A stretch of 64,000 nucleotides of DNA. It comes from Mangifera indica. Its lineage: Eukaryota; Streptophyta; Magnoliopsida; Sapindales; Anacardiaceae. Positions 12,326 to 24,414 of the stretch are shown here, piece by piece; position 1 is the stretch's first letter; every line of letters begins with the position of its first letter. Both the position numbers and the translations under genes were made by a program. The stretch spans positions 6,262,001 through 6,326,000 of the forward strand of contig NC_058152.1 in NCBI RefSeq assembly GCF_011075055.1, read 5' to 3'. A model generated the notes under the pieces. The model ran no database searches and was not told where the DNA came from. It saw only the letters and a program-made list of their open reading frames with translations.

Positions 12326-14779
12326 ATAACCCATTTCCCGCAATATAATTAGATCCAACTCTTAAAACAAAAGTAGATATCGTGTACACAAATTTATGTA
12401 AAGGTTGTCAATGCATATTCTTTTTAATGATACAGAAACTCACCATTAGCTTGATCTCTATTGTTTATAAACAACAATAAGCAATTAATCTTACACTACA
12501 GTATTTAATTACTAAATAATAGATAACGCTTAAAATTTATCCTTGGTGAACTATGACTTTATTTCTTGAGACAAGGATATTAGATTGTGTCATAGTTCAT
12601 GCAAGTTTAAAGACAAATATGTTGGAAAAGATCATGCACCAAGGGTCTACTAGAATTCCACAAGAAAAGTGATATTTGTTTTAATAGTGTATAGAATGAT
12701 AAAAAGTATATACAATTCACAATATAGTCTATTTATATATTGGCCTTGGAACAAGTTTTTCAAAGGGTGGACCACCTATTACAAGCATAATACAACTAGG
12801 ACAAGAGTATGACACATCATACAAATGATTATTCTAAAAGCATAAATGATCTTTCAAGTGATTTTGTATCAATCAATATTAATTTGGGGATTAATGCTTG
12901 AGATATACAATAAGATATTAAATAAGGTCAACTAAAGATAAGGAATGAATGTTCTTATGACTAGAACACTTATTCATGCTAACCTAGCACTTATCCAATA
13001 TCCATATATCCTTTATTCAATTTGGATAAAGTCAACTCTTATTTATATTACTTTAAGCCTTGTATTTTTGGGTTATATCAATTTAGTCCTTTAAGTAGAT
13101 AATATCTTATTTAAGTCCAGTGTAACACTCATAGGTACATCTAGGGATAATTCTATCTTTTTCCTCATATTTGATTTGTATATATGTATATTTGGGATCA
13201 TGTACGGTTGTACATTGCAGGGGTGTATACCCATACATGAGTGATTGAAGGTAGTTCGATCATTTATCTTGGCAACGAAAAAATTACCTAAGTATAGAGG
13301 TAAAACTATGCATACATGTAATACATACTTATAAATGCAGAAAGAAAGATGTACACCCATATGTCTAATGAGGTATGGTTATACATTAATTTCAAATTTG
13401 GATAAAGATCAATTTCTATTGATTTTAGATTGTGGTTTTTGCTATGAAACTACAAATACACCTATGCATGAAGAATGTGCAACCATACATGGTAAAAGTT
13501 ACGTAAAATAAAAGAGTTGAAAAAGGTGTTTGTCTAACTTTAGTATTATTCAATTATAGAGAAAAAATTTACTAGAGAAAATTTTAAGCCATTAAAGATT
13601 CCTAGAGAATGTTTTGGAGTTGCCTAAAACCTTTGACATGTGAAAACCTTACTAGCACCAGAAGACAAGTATAGTGGCAAAAATTGGTTTATCTATTAAA
13701 CTTGTGTTATGCTTGTTATATGGTTAATCCTATTGAATGAAAATTATATTGAAGGGATGACATAATGAGACATATTGAATCAACAAATTAGGATAAGGAT
13801 ATATGTGCATATATGTATGTAATATGTTCATGATTACAGTGAAGATGATGATGATATGTGAAATAACTTAGGCATGATTGAATACATGTATATGATCTAT
13901 GTTTGTAGGTAGATTAATAGTGGTCATGATTTACTATTATTGAATAAGATTATGTGATATTAAGATGCTAGAGCCTAATCTCGATAAGATTAAGACTTAG
14001 AAACATATTTGATTGTCAAAAATTTTAGAAAGAAATTGATAGACTAGAGTTTTTAGGCGATGGTGCACAATTGTAAATGTAGTAATATACGCCCATGCAT
14101 TATTTGGGAAGGAGCAGGTTCCCCATGACTTTATGTACACCTAGGATATTATAGGAAATTAGGCATGTACGATCATATATTATGAGGTGTATGTCAATAC
14201 AATGACTTAGATGGATACGTGGGCATGAGGTGAAAGGTGTACGCTTGTGACAAAGCTTTCTAGGATAACAAACGTTAGTTAGACGTTTCAAAGTCATGTT
14301 TGTACATGGTTTGAGAAATGATAATCTTACCCCTATATTATGTGTTGGAATAGGGATAAGGTTAGAAAGATCTTTTCAAAGACGAATTTAGATAGCTAGC
14401 TAATCATATATGTTTAACTATGTGGATGATAACATAGATAGTGACCAAAACAGATTTGGGTTGAATTCAAGAAAGTTAAGAAGAATAATGTACATCAAAA
14501 TAGTCACCAATTGTGTGTCAAACTAGTATTATATGTGAAAGCAATAGGGCTAAAAGAGTCAAACACCCGTGAGATACATCATGCATTTAATGCTAAGACA
14601 TACTAGCAACTCATTTTAGTTTAGAGGTGTATGATAAGAGAGAGTTGCACTAGTTGGTTCCTCACATGGTTAGTAAGATGTATCACATATGCACTCATGT
14701 TAGAGGCCATCTGATGATGGAAATTATTTAACAATTTCATAGATATACATATATGGTAAAGAAGAGACTATGATCAGAT
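12326..14779. other. Repeat-rich region without a supported gene
   Basis: No coding domain was recognised. Variants of a short phrase meaning roughly 'gtgta(t/c)(a/g)cccatacatg' recur irregularly at about 13,210, 13,350, 13,480, 14,090 and 14,180, and similar text reappears at 16,500-16,620 and 17,210. This looks like diverged retrotransposon LTR or leader sequence, but no boundaries could be drawn. Confidence 0.35.
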
Positions 14780-17294
14780 TTCATATATGTAACACCTCTC
14801 TTCAGATATATATCCCTATACAGAATATGACCCAAAGAGATGTATACAACTTGACTTTTAAATTTAAAAGCAATCAAATTAAATGTAAGATAATAACTAC
14901 TTATGTGTTTAAAAAGGTGTGATTTGAATAAATACTTAAATGCCTAATTTGTTAAACTTCATAAAGTAAAAGTGTCTAAAAACTCCACTAAAAATAAATC
15001 CTAGTAATTATAGTGCATAAATACTCATAAAATTGTATATTTAATATCAAAATACATAAACATAGAGAAATCTAAAAATGAAGTTTTTGCATCTTGCCTC
15101 ATGTAACTACTCGATTGAACTGTTGGCTCCCCTTCATATCTTGTTACTCATCTCTACCTGTAAAATAACATAAAAGGAGCATATGAGTGAAAACACTCAG
15201 TAAGTGGGTGACCTCTTGACACCCTAAATAATATGTAAAGCTGATAAGTTTGATGCTCCGTTTGGAATTCTTGTTATGATCATAACTTGACACCCTTATG
15301 CCCTGACATAGGTTAAGTTACTAAGGTCTAAGTTGAACTTGATATATTTGTTGTCCTGGTGAAAACATATGACATCTTACATATTCACTATCTATTGTGT
15401 TTTGCGCACATGCCAGACTACCTAATGGGCTAGCTAAATACCTTGGTCATATAGGGAAATCTAGTCATAATTCCTTCCTTACCATATACATTAGCTACGA
15501 AACTATTATTTAAATCTATCTCGGGATGACCCTTACCACAAATCCATATATAATGCATCCCTTTGATTACATGAGAGAAAAATAATAATTTTTTACCATG
15601 CACACTTTAACTAAACTGAATGACTAATATGCCTTGACATTAAGTGCATGAAACATCTCATAGGTATCCAACCCTATCACTTTCACGTATGTTACCATTT
15701 CCGCATATAACTTGTGGCTATTTTTGATGTATATCACTTTTCTTAACTTTTTTTTATTTTTGACTTAGATCTAACTCAATCGGGGTCTTATGTTGTCTTC
15801 TACATAGTACACTTCTTCTATCTCTAACTACCTTGTTTTTTTTCCGCTAAGGTCTTTTATTCTTTCTTTACTTGTTTTTTCCCCTACTTTACTCTTAAAC
15901 TAAGAGTAAAGTGGTATTTTATTGCCTACACAGGTGTCCACCTGGGGTGCACCCTTATGTTCACCTAATTAAGCGTAAAGTCCATTTTAGGAAAGTGGAC
16001 ATCATGCTATTTAAATTTATCTTGGGATGACCCTTACCACAAATCCATATATGATGCATCCCTATGATTACATGAGAGAAAAACAATATTTTTTTATCAT
16101 GCACACTTTAACTAAACTTAGTTGCTAATATGTCTTGACATTAAGTGCATAGAACATCTCATAGGTATCAAACCCTATCACTTTCACGTATATTGCCATT
16201 TACGCACATAACTAGTGGTTATTTTGATGTATATCACTTTTCTTAACTTTTCTGATTTTTGACCTAGATCTAACTCAATCGGGGTCTTATGTTGTTTTCT
16301 ACATAATACACTTTTTTTATCTCTAACTACCTTGTTTTTTACCGTAAGGTCTCTTATTCTTTCTTTACTTGTTCTTTCCCCTACTTTGCTCTTAAACTAA
16401 GAGTAAAGTGGTCTTTTATTGCCTACACAGGTGTCTACCTAGGGTGCACCCCTTTGTTCACCTAATTAAGTATGATGTCTACTTTGGGAAAGTCACACAA
16501 GGATGTATACTCATATCACACAATCGTGTATGCCTTTCTTTAAGATGAGCATATGAAAAATGAAATTTCCTAATTTGTGCTAAGGATACATAAGCGTGTC
16601 TAATGCCATACATAACTGTGTATCGTGATTTCAGAATTGTAAAGTTTCCGGTTTTATGCTTTTCAGACCATAAACCAGTAATCCAATTAATCAACACATC
16701 TATTAAAATTTCTGAACACCATAATATCCTTATATATCTGTAAAATACTAACAACAACATATCCAATTCACAAAGTATGACAAATAGCAACATAAATTCT
16801 TGTTCCAATCACAAACAACCTAACCATATATTCATACATGTTCTTATCATTCTTAAGGCATGAAAGACTGACAAATTTGTTTATTAAAAATATCTAAGAT
16901 CATCCAACAGTCATAGTTCATGAATATAGTTCATAGAAAGTAATAACATTCATTAACTAAAATTCAAAAAGGATACGATACTTACTTATCCTTCGAAGAA
17001 TGATAAGGTCTTCACGTGGTCATGATTTCTGACAACCAAAATGGATTCTCTCCCTATTCTTACTTTAGGTGTGCAACTAATGTTGTAAGAAAATGAGAAA
17101 ATCAGGTTAAACATTTTGTGTCACCCAACTATGGAAATCATCTAATTTTGCCGCAATTATGATCTTATGTCAAAATTCAAATTCTGTTAATGATGTATGA
17201 TCATGTATACCTCTATACAAGGGCATGTATCTTTCTTGAATTAAAAACAAGAGAAAATACCAAAATGCCTTTGAGCTTACTTGTTAGTGTTACA
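14780..17294 (-). repeat. Probable 3' LTR of the minus-strand gypsy element, left boundary uncertain
   Basis: On the minus strand the pol C-terminus is followed by GAGGATTG and then TGTAACACTAACAAG, a normal polypurine-tract-to-LTR junction at 17,294. The LTR should therefore extend leftward from there. The left end is not fixed. The block contains a 501-bp tandem duplication and text typical of plant gypsy LTRs ('aaaacactcagtaagtgggtg'). No partner LTR exists in the window, because the 5' side of this element is missing at the junction near 20,285. Confidence 0.45.
15510..16490. repeat. Tandem duplication, two copies of a 501-bp unit
   Basis: The phrase 'gggatgacccttaccacaaa' occurs at 15,523 and again at 16,024, giving a 501-bp period. 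The text matches well through both copies (for example 'gcctacacaggtgtc', 'ttaagtgcat'). Each copy carries a palindrome built on ctcttaaactaagag (about 15,890 and 16,390). Copy 2 fades at about 16,490. Differences are scattered substitutions and small indels. Confidence 0.85.
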
Positions 17295-20285
17295 ATCCTC
17301 TCTTTTGTATGAATTTCATCCTCAAAATTCACTTAAAAAGTTATGGCAATTATTGTTTTATGTCCTACTAGACCTTTCATATGGCCTCTTTAACTCGATG
17401 ATTCCTCCATAAGACTTTGACTAAGGAAATTCGTTAGGATCTAAGCTTTTTGGCTCACTTATTTAAAATCTAAACTGAGCACTCCTCATATGTTAAATTA
17501 TCCCCGAGTCAGATGTCCTCAACTCTGAGCATATGGGTTAGGTCACTTATATACTTATGTAATAACAATAAATGTAACACGTTATAAATGCGGTCAATGC
17601 TCGATGGCAATACAAGCTAGTAAACAACCTTACCTATAATGTTGTTATCCTTCTGGGTAAAGAAATACTTAAAGCTCTTGTGATCCGTGTATATATTACT
17701 CTTAACCTCATACATATAATATTGCCATATTTTAAGACTAAACACTATGGTTGCCAACTTAAGGTTGTGTGTTAGGTACCTTGTCTTATAGTCCTTCAAT
17801 TGTCGAGAGACATATGCTATAACTTTACTCTTTACATTAAAACTACTCCCAAACCCTGATGTGAAACATATATAAAGAGGTCATATTCTTCACCCTTTGT
17901 TGGCAAGGCTAAGTATGAGCTGATGTCAATCATCTCTTCAACCCCTAGAAAATTTACCACATGCATCAAACCACTTAAACAAAATATCCTTATAAGTAAA
18001 TTTTGTAAGTGGTCTAGCTAACTTGGCAAAACCTTAAGCAAACTACCTATAATAACTTACCAGTCCAAATAAACTTCTTACCTCCTTAGTAGTCTTGGGT
18101 TTCTGCCATTTTACTACTACTTCTATTTTGCTCAAGTCTACTAAGTTACCATATGCTAAGACTACCTGTCCAAGAAAAAAGTCACTCTGTTTAACCAAAA
18201 CTAGCACTTGGAAAACTTGGCATACAATTGTTTCTCCCTCAATCTTTACAACACAAACCTTAGATATTATGCATACTCATAAATATTGTAGGACATTGGT
18301 CATCAATGAACTCCATTATAAACTTGTTAGGCAATCTTGAAACACTCTATTCACAAGGCCTATAAATACTATAGGACATTGGTTAATCTGAAAAGCATAA
18401 CCACAAACTCATAATGTCTATACCTTATGCTGAATACAACCTTGGGTATATCATGCTTGACAACCCTGACTTGATGATATTTTAACCTCAAGTCGATCTT
18501 AGAGAACACTAAAACATCCTTGAGCTGATCAAATAAATCATCAATTCTTATGAATAGGTACTTATTCTTTATAGTCACTCTTTTAAACTTTTTTTCACAA
18601 ATAGTTTACGCACATCCTTATATATCTATCTTTCTTTTTCACAAATAGAATCGGTACACCCCATAGCGAGTGGTTTGGTCTGATAAAACTACTATTTAAC
18701 AGCTCTTGCAACTATTTCTTTAGCTCTCATAATTCAGCTAGGGCCACTCTATATGGTGCTTTGGAAATTGGCATTATACCGAAGGCTAGCTCAATACTAA
18801 ACTCTACATTTTTATCAAATGTTAACCTAAGAAGACTAACAGGGAAAACATCTTAAAATTATTAATCTACTAGAGTATCTTTCATACTCGGGACTACTTC
18901 ATCTAATTTGTTTACTATATATGCCAAATATGTTATGCACACTTTACTCAGCATTTTCCTGGCCTTGACACTATTGATCATCATGCTAAGAACTCGACCT
19001 TTTCCAAAAGTAAATTGTTCTCCATTATCTAAGTTGAATCAGACCTTTTTCTTTCTATTGTCCATCTCTGCCCTGTATTTGCTCAAGAATTTCATGTCAA
19101 GTATACATCAAAATTAGACATATCCATCATTATCAGATCTATAGCTAACTTTTAACCTTCTAAAGAAACCATCTCTTCAATCAACATGTGAGTGTTATGA
19201 ATTTTGTCTCTATCAGACATCTTTATACTGATCTGTGAGACTACTATAGGTTATAACCCTAATCTCTCTACTATGCCACTAGCAATAAAACAGTATGTGG
19301 TTCCAGAATCAATTAATGCATACAAAGGACAAGAATGAAAGATTAACTGGTCTATCACTATAGTTAGGTTGGCCACAACCTAAGTGGTTGTATATATTCA
19401 AGCCTATCCTCCATAACTGTCTAGTTTGTAAGGGTTGGTGCAACTGTTACTATACACTTTCTAGCAAAATGGTTGAGTTTCTTGAACTTGTAGCATTCCC
19501 TCTAACTGGCTAGGTAATCTCTAACATGTCTCTACCTACATCTATGATAAGTAAAGGGATCATCATGCCTCAACTGATCCTCTCTCCTCTGTTTCTTACC
19601 CCTTTAGTTCTTCTTATTTTTTTCTTAACTGGAAAGACCTCTTACCTTTTAAGTCTTTACTACCCGTATCTCGGCTGCCACTTTATCTCTAGGATGGGGC
19701 TATTAACACTAGCTAATCTGATATCCTTCTCTCTCAATTCATCATTTATTCATTGTTTTTAACCTTAATGCTCTGCTTAAGGCATCTAAAAATGATCTAA
19801 AAGGATTATCTCCTATCATAATATCTTTGGTAATGTTTGACCTTAGTTCTCAAAGAGGACCTTTAGCTTGCCCATGTTTGAACTAGCTACCCTTGAAGTA
19901 TACTTGGCTAAGGAGTTTAGCTTGGTGGAGAACTCTCTGACTATTATGCTACCTTTCTTTAGGAAAGAAACTTTTGGGTTTTCACATAGAGAATATCTAT
20001 TAACAAGTACTCTTTCTCAAAAACCCATCTGAAATCAACGTAAGTCATTTTTGACACTTGACGAGTCCTATTTAGCATCCGTCATTAAATCTTTGCATCA
20101 CCCTTTAGAAGGAGACTAATATACTAGATTTTATCTATGCCAGCAATTTTGAAAATTCTCATGACATCCTCTACTGCTTCTAGCCACTCCTTAATTGGTA
20201 GTTTATCTGACGCTACATTGCCCTTGAAATTATAGGGTTGTTGTCTATTTGCCAGACTATAAATAGAGGCACAAAGTTCCTATAA
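17295..20285 (-). mobile_element. Degenerate Ty3/gypsy element, minus strand, integrase core deleted
   Basis: Read right to left: gag remnants at about 20,280-19,700; a zinc knuckle at about 19,500-19,465 (CYKFKKLNHFARK, second Cys lost); protease at about 19,360-19,240 (ALIDSGTTYCFIASGIV, catalytic D-S-G intact); reverse transcriptase at about 18,800-18,360 ([19 protein letters not shown]); RT-RNase H connection at about 18,200-17,990 (KTTKEVRSLFGLVSYYR); RNase H at 17,800-17,617 (YTDHKSFKYFFTQKD); then directly the integrase C-terminus at about 17,600-17,330 (LTYEE, VKVLWRNH). The integrase zinc finger and DDE core are absent between the last two. Stops and frameshifts are frequent. The YTDHKSLKYFFTQK and WRNH motifs fit a Tekay/Del-like chromovirus, by family knowledge. 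The right end is replaced by an oppositely oriented element. Confidence 0.85.
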
Positions 20286-20854
20286 TTGATTGATTTTATA
20301 GTTAAAGCTAGAAAGATGGTAAACAAAGGATGTGGAAGATTTATGGCTTGTGTGATGGCTAATAAGAATAAAGAGGTGAGACTTTAGGATATTTTGATAG
20401 TTAAAGATTTTCCAGATATATTTTTGAAAGACTTACCTGGTTTACCTCTTAATCGAGAGATTGAATTTGCAATTGACTTCTTACCTAGGATTGTTCCAAT
20501 TTCTAAAGATTAACATAGGATGACACCTTTAGAGTTAAAAGAGTTGAAGGTTCAACTGCACAAGTTATTGGATAAAGGATTCATCCGCCTTAGTGTTTCA
20601 CCTTAGGGTGTTTATATATTTTTTGTGAAGAAAACGGATGGGTTTATGAGATTATGTATTGATTATCATCAACTGAACTTGGTTACCATTAAAAATAATT
20701 ATCCTTTCCCTCGAATTGATAACCTATTTGATCAATTACAAGGTGCAACAGTGTTTTCACAGATTGACCTATGATCAAGGTACCATCAATTGAAGATTAA
20801 GCTTGATGATATGCCATAGACAACTTTTCATACTCATTATGGGCATTACAAATT

Positions 20855-21683
20855 GGCCAAAGGACTATTTCCCACCCAAGGTATGCTGCAATCTCAAGTT
20901 TCCGCTCTTTATCTTTGATAATACCAAATACCCACCTATGAACAGTTAAAATTAACAGTGGTAAAAGTAAAATCGTTATTTTCTTTATAATATTAAAAAT
21001 AAACTAAAATATAATCTCTTTTTGCCCCCCTTAACTTTAAAAACTAAAAGTTTTCCTCAGCTTAAGTTTTAAAAAATGACAGTTTCACCCTAGGGTTTCG
21101 TTTTGAAATCTCTGATGACATCTCTGACTCCATTACTGACGGCTTCTCCCTCCTAAAGCATCATCTCCTTTCGACGATCTCTTTTCTCCTATTTGAACGT
21201 TTGATCAACGTCAGAGAAGCCAAAAAAGATGAAGAACTTCGTCGGGGTTTCGTCTTCTTAGACAAAGAGAAAGTTGTCATCTTCGTCTGGAAAGACGATC
21301 GTCTTCCCAGAGGTCTTCTTCTGGGAAGATGACAACTTCATCTTTCATGACTTTTCTGACATCGATCGAGACATCTAAATAGGAGGAAAAAGACTATCAG
21401 AAGGAAAGGATGCTTCGGGAGGGAGAAGTCATCGGTAATGGAGTCAGAGATGTCACCGGAGATTTCAAAATGAAACCCTAGGGTGAAACAACTATTTTTT
21501 AAAACTTAGGCTAGGAAAAACTTTTAGTTTTTAAAGTTTTGGGGGGTAAAAAGAGATAAAATTTTAAGGGATTAGGATTCCATTAATTTTAACTGCTCAT
21601 AAATGGGTATTTGGTATTATTAAAGATAAAGGGTGGAAACTTGAGATTGCAACATACCTTGGGTGGGAAATAGTCCTTTGGCC
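20855..21683. mobile_element. Foldback Mutator-like MITE inserted in gypsy RT (829 bp)
   Basis: Left end GGCCAAAGGACTATTTCCCA and the right end is its reverse complement. The target duplication is 9 bp: TTACAAATT at 20,846-20,854 and TTATAAATT at 21,684-21,692. Inverted similarity runs deep: 'taccaaatacccacctatga' near the left end is mirrored by 'ataaatgggtatttggtatt' on the right, and 'caccctagggtttcgttttg' is mirrored near 21,470. Most of the element can therefore fold into one hairpin. The centre has purine/pyrimidine-biased cttcgtc/gacgaag text. It has no transposase. The 9-bp duplication and G-rich ends point to a Mutator-type transposase in trans, which is inference. Confidence 0.85.
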
Positions 21684-22797
21684 TTATAAATTTTTAGTTA
21701 GGTTAACCAATGCTCCAATAACTTTTATGGACTTGATTAATAGAGTATTTCAAAGTTATTTGGATCAATTTGTTATTGTGTTTATGGATGATATATTCGT
21801 TTTCTCTAAGAGTGAGGAAAACCATGAAGAACATTTAAGGATTGTTTTGCAAACCCTTCGAGAGAAGAAGATTTATACAAAACTTAAGAAGTATGAGTTC
21901 TAGATAGACAAGGTGGTGTTTTTGGGTCATGTGGTAACTAAAGACGGAATTAGTGTTGACCCTTCTAAGATTAAAGTTGTGGTGAATTAAAAATGATCTA
22001 CTAATGTTATAGAAGTTAGAAGTTTTTTGGGATTAATTGGTTATTATAGGCAATTTATGGAAGAATTCTCTTGTCTTGCATCACCCTTGACTTAACTAAC
22101 AAGAAAATATGTCAAGTTTCAATAGGATAAGGAGTGTGAGAAAAGCTTTCAAGAATTAAAAAAGAGATTGGTTTTTGCACTAGTTCTAACTATCCTTACA
22201 AGCAATGGTGGTTTTGTCATTTATAGTGATGTATTTAGGAAAGGTTTATGATTTGTTTTAATGCAATATGGTAAGATCTTGGCCAATACTTCTAGTCAAT
22301 TGAAGAACTACAAACAAAATTATCTTACTTATGATCTAGAGTTGGCAACTATGGTTTTTGCCTTAAAAATTTGGAGGCATTACCTCTATAGGGAGACTTG
22401 CGAGATTTTCACTAATCATAAAAGCTTGAAGTATTTGTTTACCCAAAAAGAATTGAATTTGAGGCAAAGGAGATGGTTGCAACTTGTGAAGGATTATGAT
22501 TGCCATATTCATTATCATCCAAGGAGGGCGAATGTGGTAGTTGATGCTCTTAGAAGAAAATCATCAGGAGGTATAACACATTTGATTTCTATTTAGAAAC
22601 ATATTTTGGATAATTTGAGGAAATATGAACTTATGGTTTTATTGGCTGGTCATAGTGGTTTTATGGCAAACATAAAGGTTCAACCAATGTTAATTGAAAG
22701 GATTAAAGTAGCTCAAAAGGAAGATCTGTTATTATTAGGGATTGTTGAAGATGTAAAGAAAGGTAATAAGTTGGAATTCAAATTGTTTAATGATGAT

Positions 22798-23043
22798 AAT
22801 TTAAGGTTTGGGAAACGAATATGTATGCCTACTGATGATAATCTGAGAAAAGAAATTTTGAGTGAAACTCACGACTCTACTTATAGTGTTCATCCTAGTA
22901 GTACTCGTGATTTGAGGAATAATTTAAGGTTTGGGAAACGAATATGTATGTCTACTGATGATAATCTGAGAAAAGAAATTTTGAGTGAAACTCACGACTC
23001 TACTTATAGCGTTCATCCAAGTAGTACTCGTGATTTGAGGAAT
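22798..23043 (+). repeat. In-frame 123-bp tandem duplication in the integrase zinc-finger region
   Basis: Copies at 22,798-22,920 and 22,921-23,043 differ at only about three positions. Each encodes 41 residues, including NLRFGKRICM and the histidine part of the HHCC finger (YSVHPSSTRDL). The duplication keeps the frame, so the surrounding ORF stays open through both copies. Confidence 0.9.
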
Positions 23044-24170
23044 AACTTTTGGCAGAGAAACATGAAGAATGATATTGTTGATTATATTTTTAAATGTTTG
23101 GTGTGTCAACAAGTAAAAATTGAACATCAAAGACCTGGAGGACTTTTATAGCCCTTGTCTATTCTTGAATGAAAATGAGACTATATTACCATGGATTTTG
23201 TGAGTGGTTTACCTCTTTCAAAAAGGGGATATGATTTTGTATGGGTGATGGTTGATTATTTGACCAAATTAGCATATTTCTTAGCAATGAAAACCACTTA
23301 TAATATGTTCCAATTGGCTGACTTGTTTATTTGAGAGATTGTGAGATTGCATGGAGTTCCTTAATGTATTATGTCAAATAGAGATGCACGTTTCACCTCT
23401 AGATTTTAGGTAAGTTTACATCAAAAGCTTGGAACGAATCTTAGTTTTAGTATTGCCTTCCATCCTCAAATTGATGGTCAATCTTAAAAGACTATCCAAA
23501 CCCTTGAAGATATGTTGAGAGCGTGTATATAAGACTTAGGTGGTTCTTGGGAAGGCCATTTACCCTTAATAAAGTTTGTTTACAATAATAGTTTTCACTC
23601 TAATATTGAATGGCTCTTTATGAAGTTTTGTACAATTGTCAGTATAAATCACCTATTTGTTAGGATGAAGTTAGAGAAAGGAAGTTGCTAAGACAAAAAA
23701 AGTTATATTGATCATCATAAGCAAGAGTTGGAGTTTAAGGTTGGGGATTTTGTTTTTCTAAATGTGTCGTTTTGGAAAGGAGTTTTTCGGTTTGGAAAGA
23801 GAAAGATGCTAAGCCCTAGGTTTGTAGGGCCATTTGAAATTTTAGAGAAGACTGGTGCAGTTGCATATTATGTGGCCTTGCCACTAAGTCTCTCAAGGCT
23901 TCACAATGTGTTTCATGTTTTATACTATCAACCAATCCAAATCTCTGAGGATTTGTTGTATAAAGAGCAAGCACTGAGAGTCATTAATAGAAAAAAACAA
24001 TGTCTGAGGACTAGAGTTATCCCATTGGTAAAAGTGCGTTGGAGAAATCACTCATTAGAAGAGACCATGTGAGAACAAAAAACTGAAATAGAGGAGAAGT
24101 ATCCTCAACTCTTTAAAGCTTAAGGTATGTACTAATTTCAAAGACAAAATTTTTGTTAGAGGGGAAGAAT

Positions 24171-24414
24171 TATATTATCCAACATTTAATTATTATTATT
24201 GTTGTTGTTGTTATTATTATTTAAATAAGATAAATTTTATTTTAGGATAAAATTTAATTTTAGGGGATAAGGTAAGTTCAAATTTTGAAAAATATTGTAT
24301 TAGTTATAGGCAATAACAAGGGTCAAACTTGCCAAGAAGAGAGAAAATATTTTTTTAATTGTTATTAAATTGAAGATTAAGTGTGATTTTTTTTAAAGCT
24401 TACATTAAAAAAAA
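24171..24414 (+). repeat. Start of the 3' LTR of the plus-strand gypsy element, then broken by insertions
   Basis: It follows the polypurine tract and begins close to 'tattatccaac'. It contains an ATT/GTT triplet run at 24,189-24,222. The LTR is interrupted by the foldback element at 24,415 and, after a 35-bp stretch, by the hAT-like element at 25,518. Its right end beyond 26,498 could not be found because no 5' LTR is left for comparison. Confidence 0.5.

Larger units (their letters stand above)
20286..24170 (+). mobile_element. Degenerate Ty3/gypsy element, plus strand, 5' truncated, interrupted by a foldback element
   Basis: It opens in the protease-RT linker (VKDFPDIFLKDLPGLPLNREI), so the 5' LTR, gag and protease are missing. 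RT runs at about 20,500-20,854 ([16 protein letters not shown]), is split by an 829-bp insertion, and resumes at 21,693 ([17 protein letters not shown], then [11 protein letters not shown], an intact FMDD). RNase H is at 22,261-22,596 (FTNHKSLKYLFTQKELNLRQ). The integrase zinc finger is near 22,870-23,130 (CLVCQQVK). The integrase core is at about 23,190-23,560 (MDFVSGLPL, NRDARFTSR, TLEDMLRACI, so D, D and E are visible). The C-terminus is at 23,728-24,072 (LSPRFVGPFEILEKTGAV, VKVRWRNHSLEE). A purine tract (AGAGGGGAAGAA) follows near 24,157. Its domains match the neighbouring minus-strand copy, so both belong to one family. Confidence 0.9.

Noticed and set aside
13091..14297. Several minus-strand ORFs of 65-90 codons with Cys/His/Tyr-rich text
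   Set aside because: They come from the recurrent 'gtgtatacccatacatg' phrases and show no zinc-finger spacing or known domain.
22924..23130. A 68-codon minus-strand ORF in the gypsy integrase
   Set aside because: Antisense shadow of the duplicated integrase segment.
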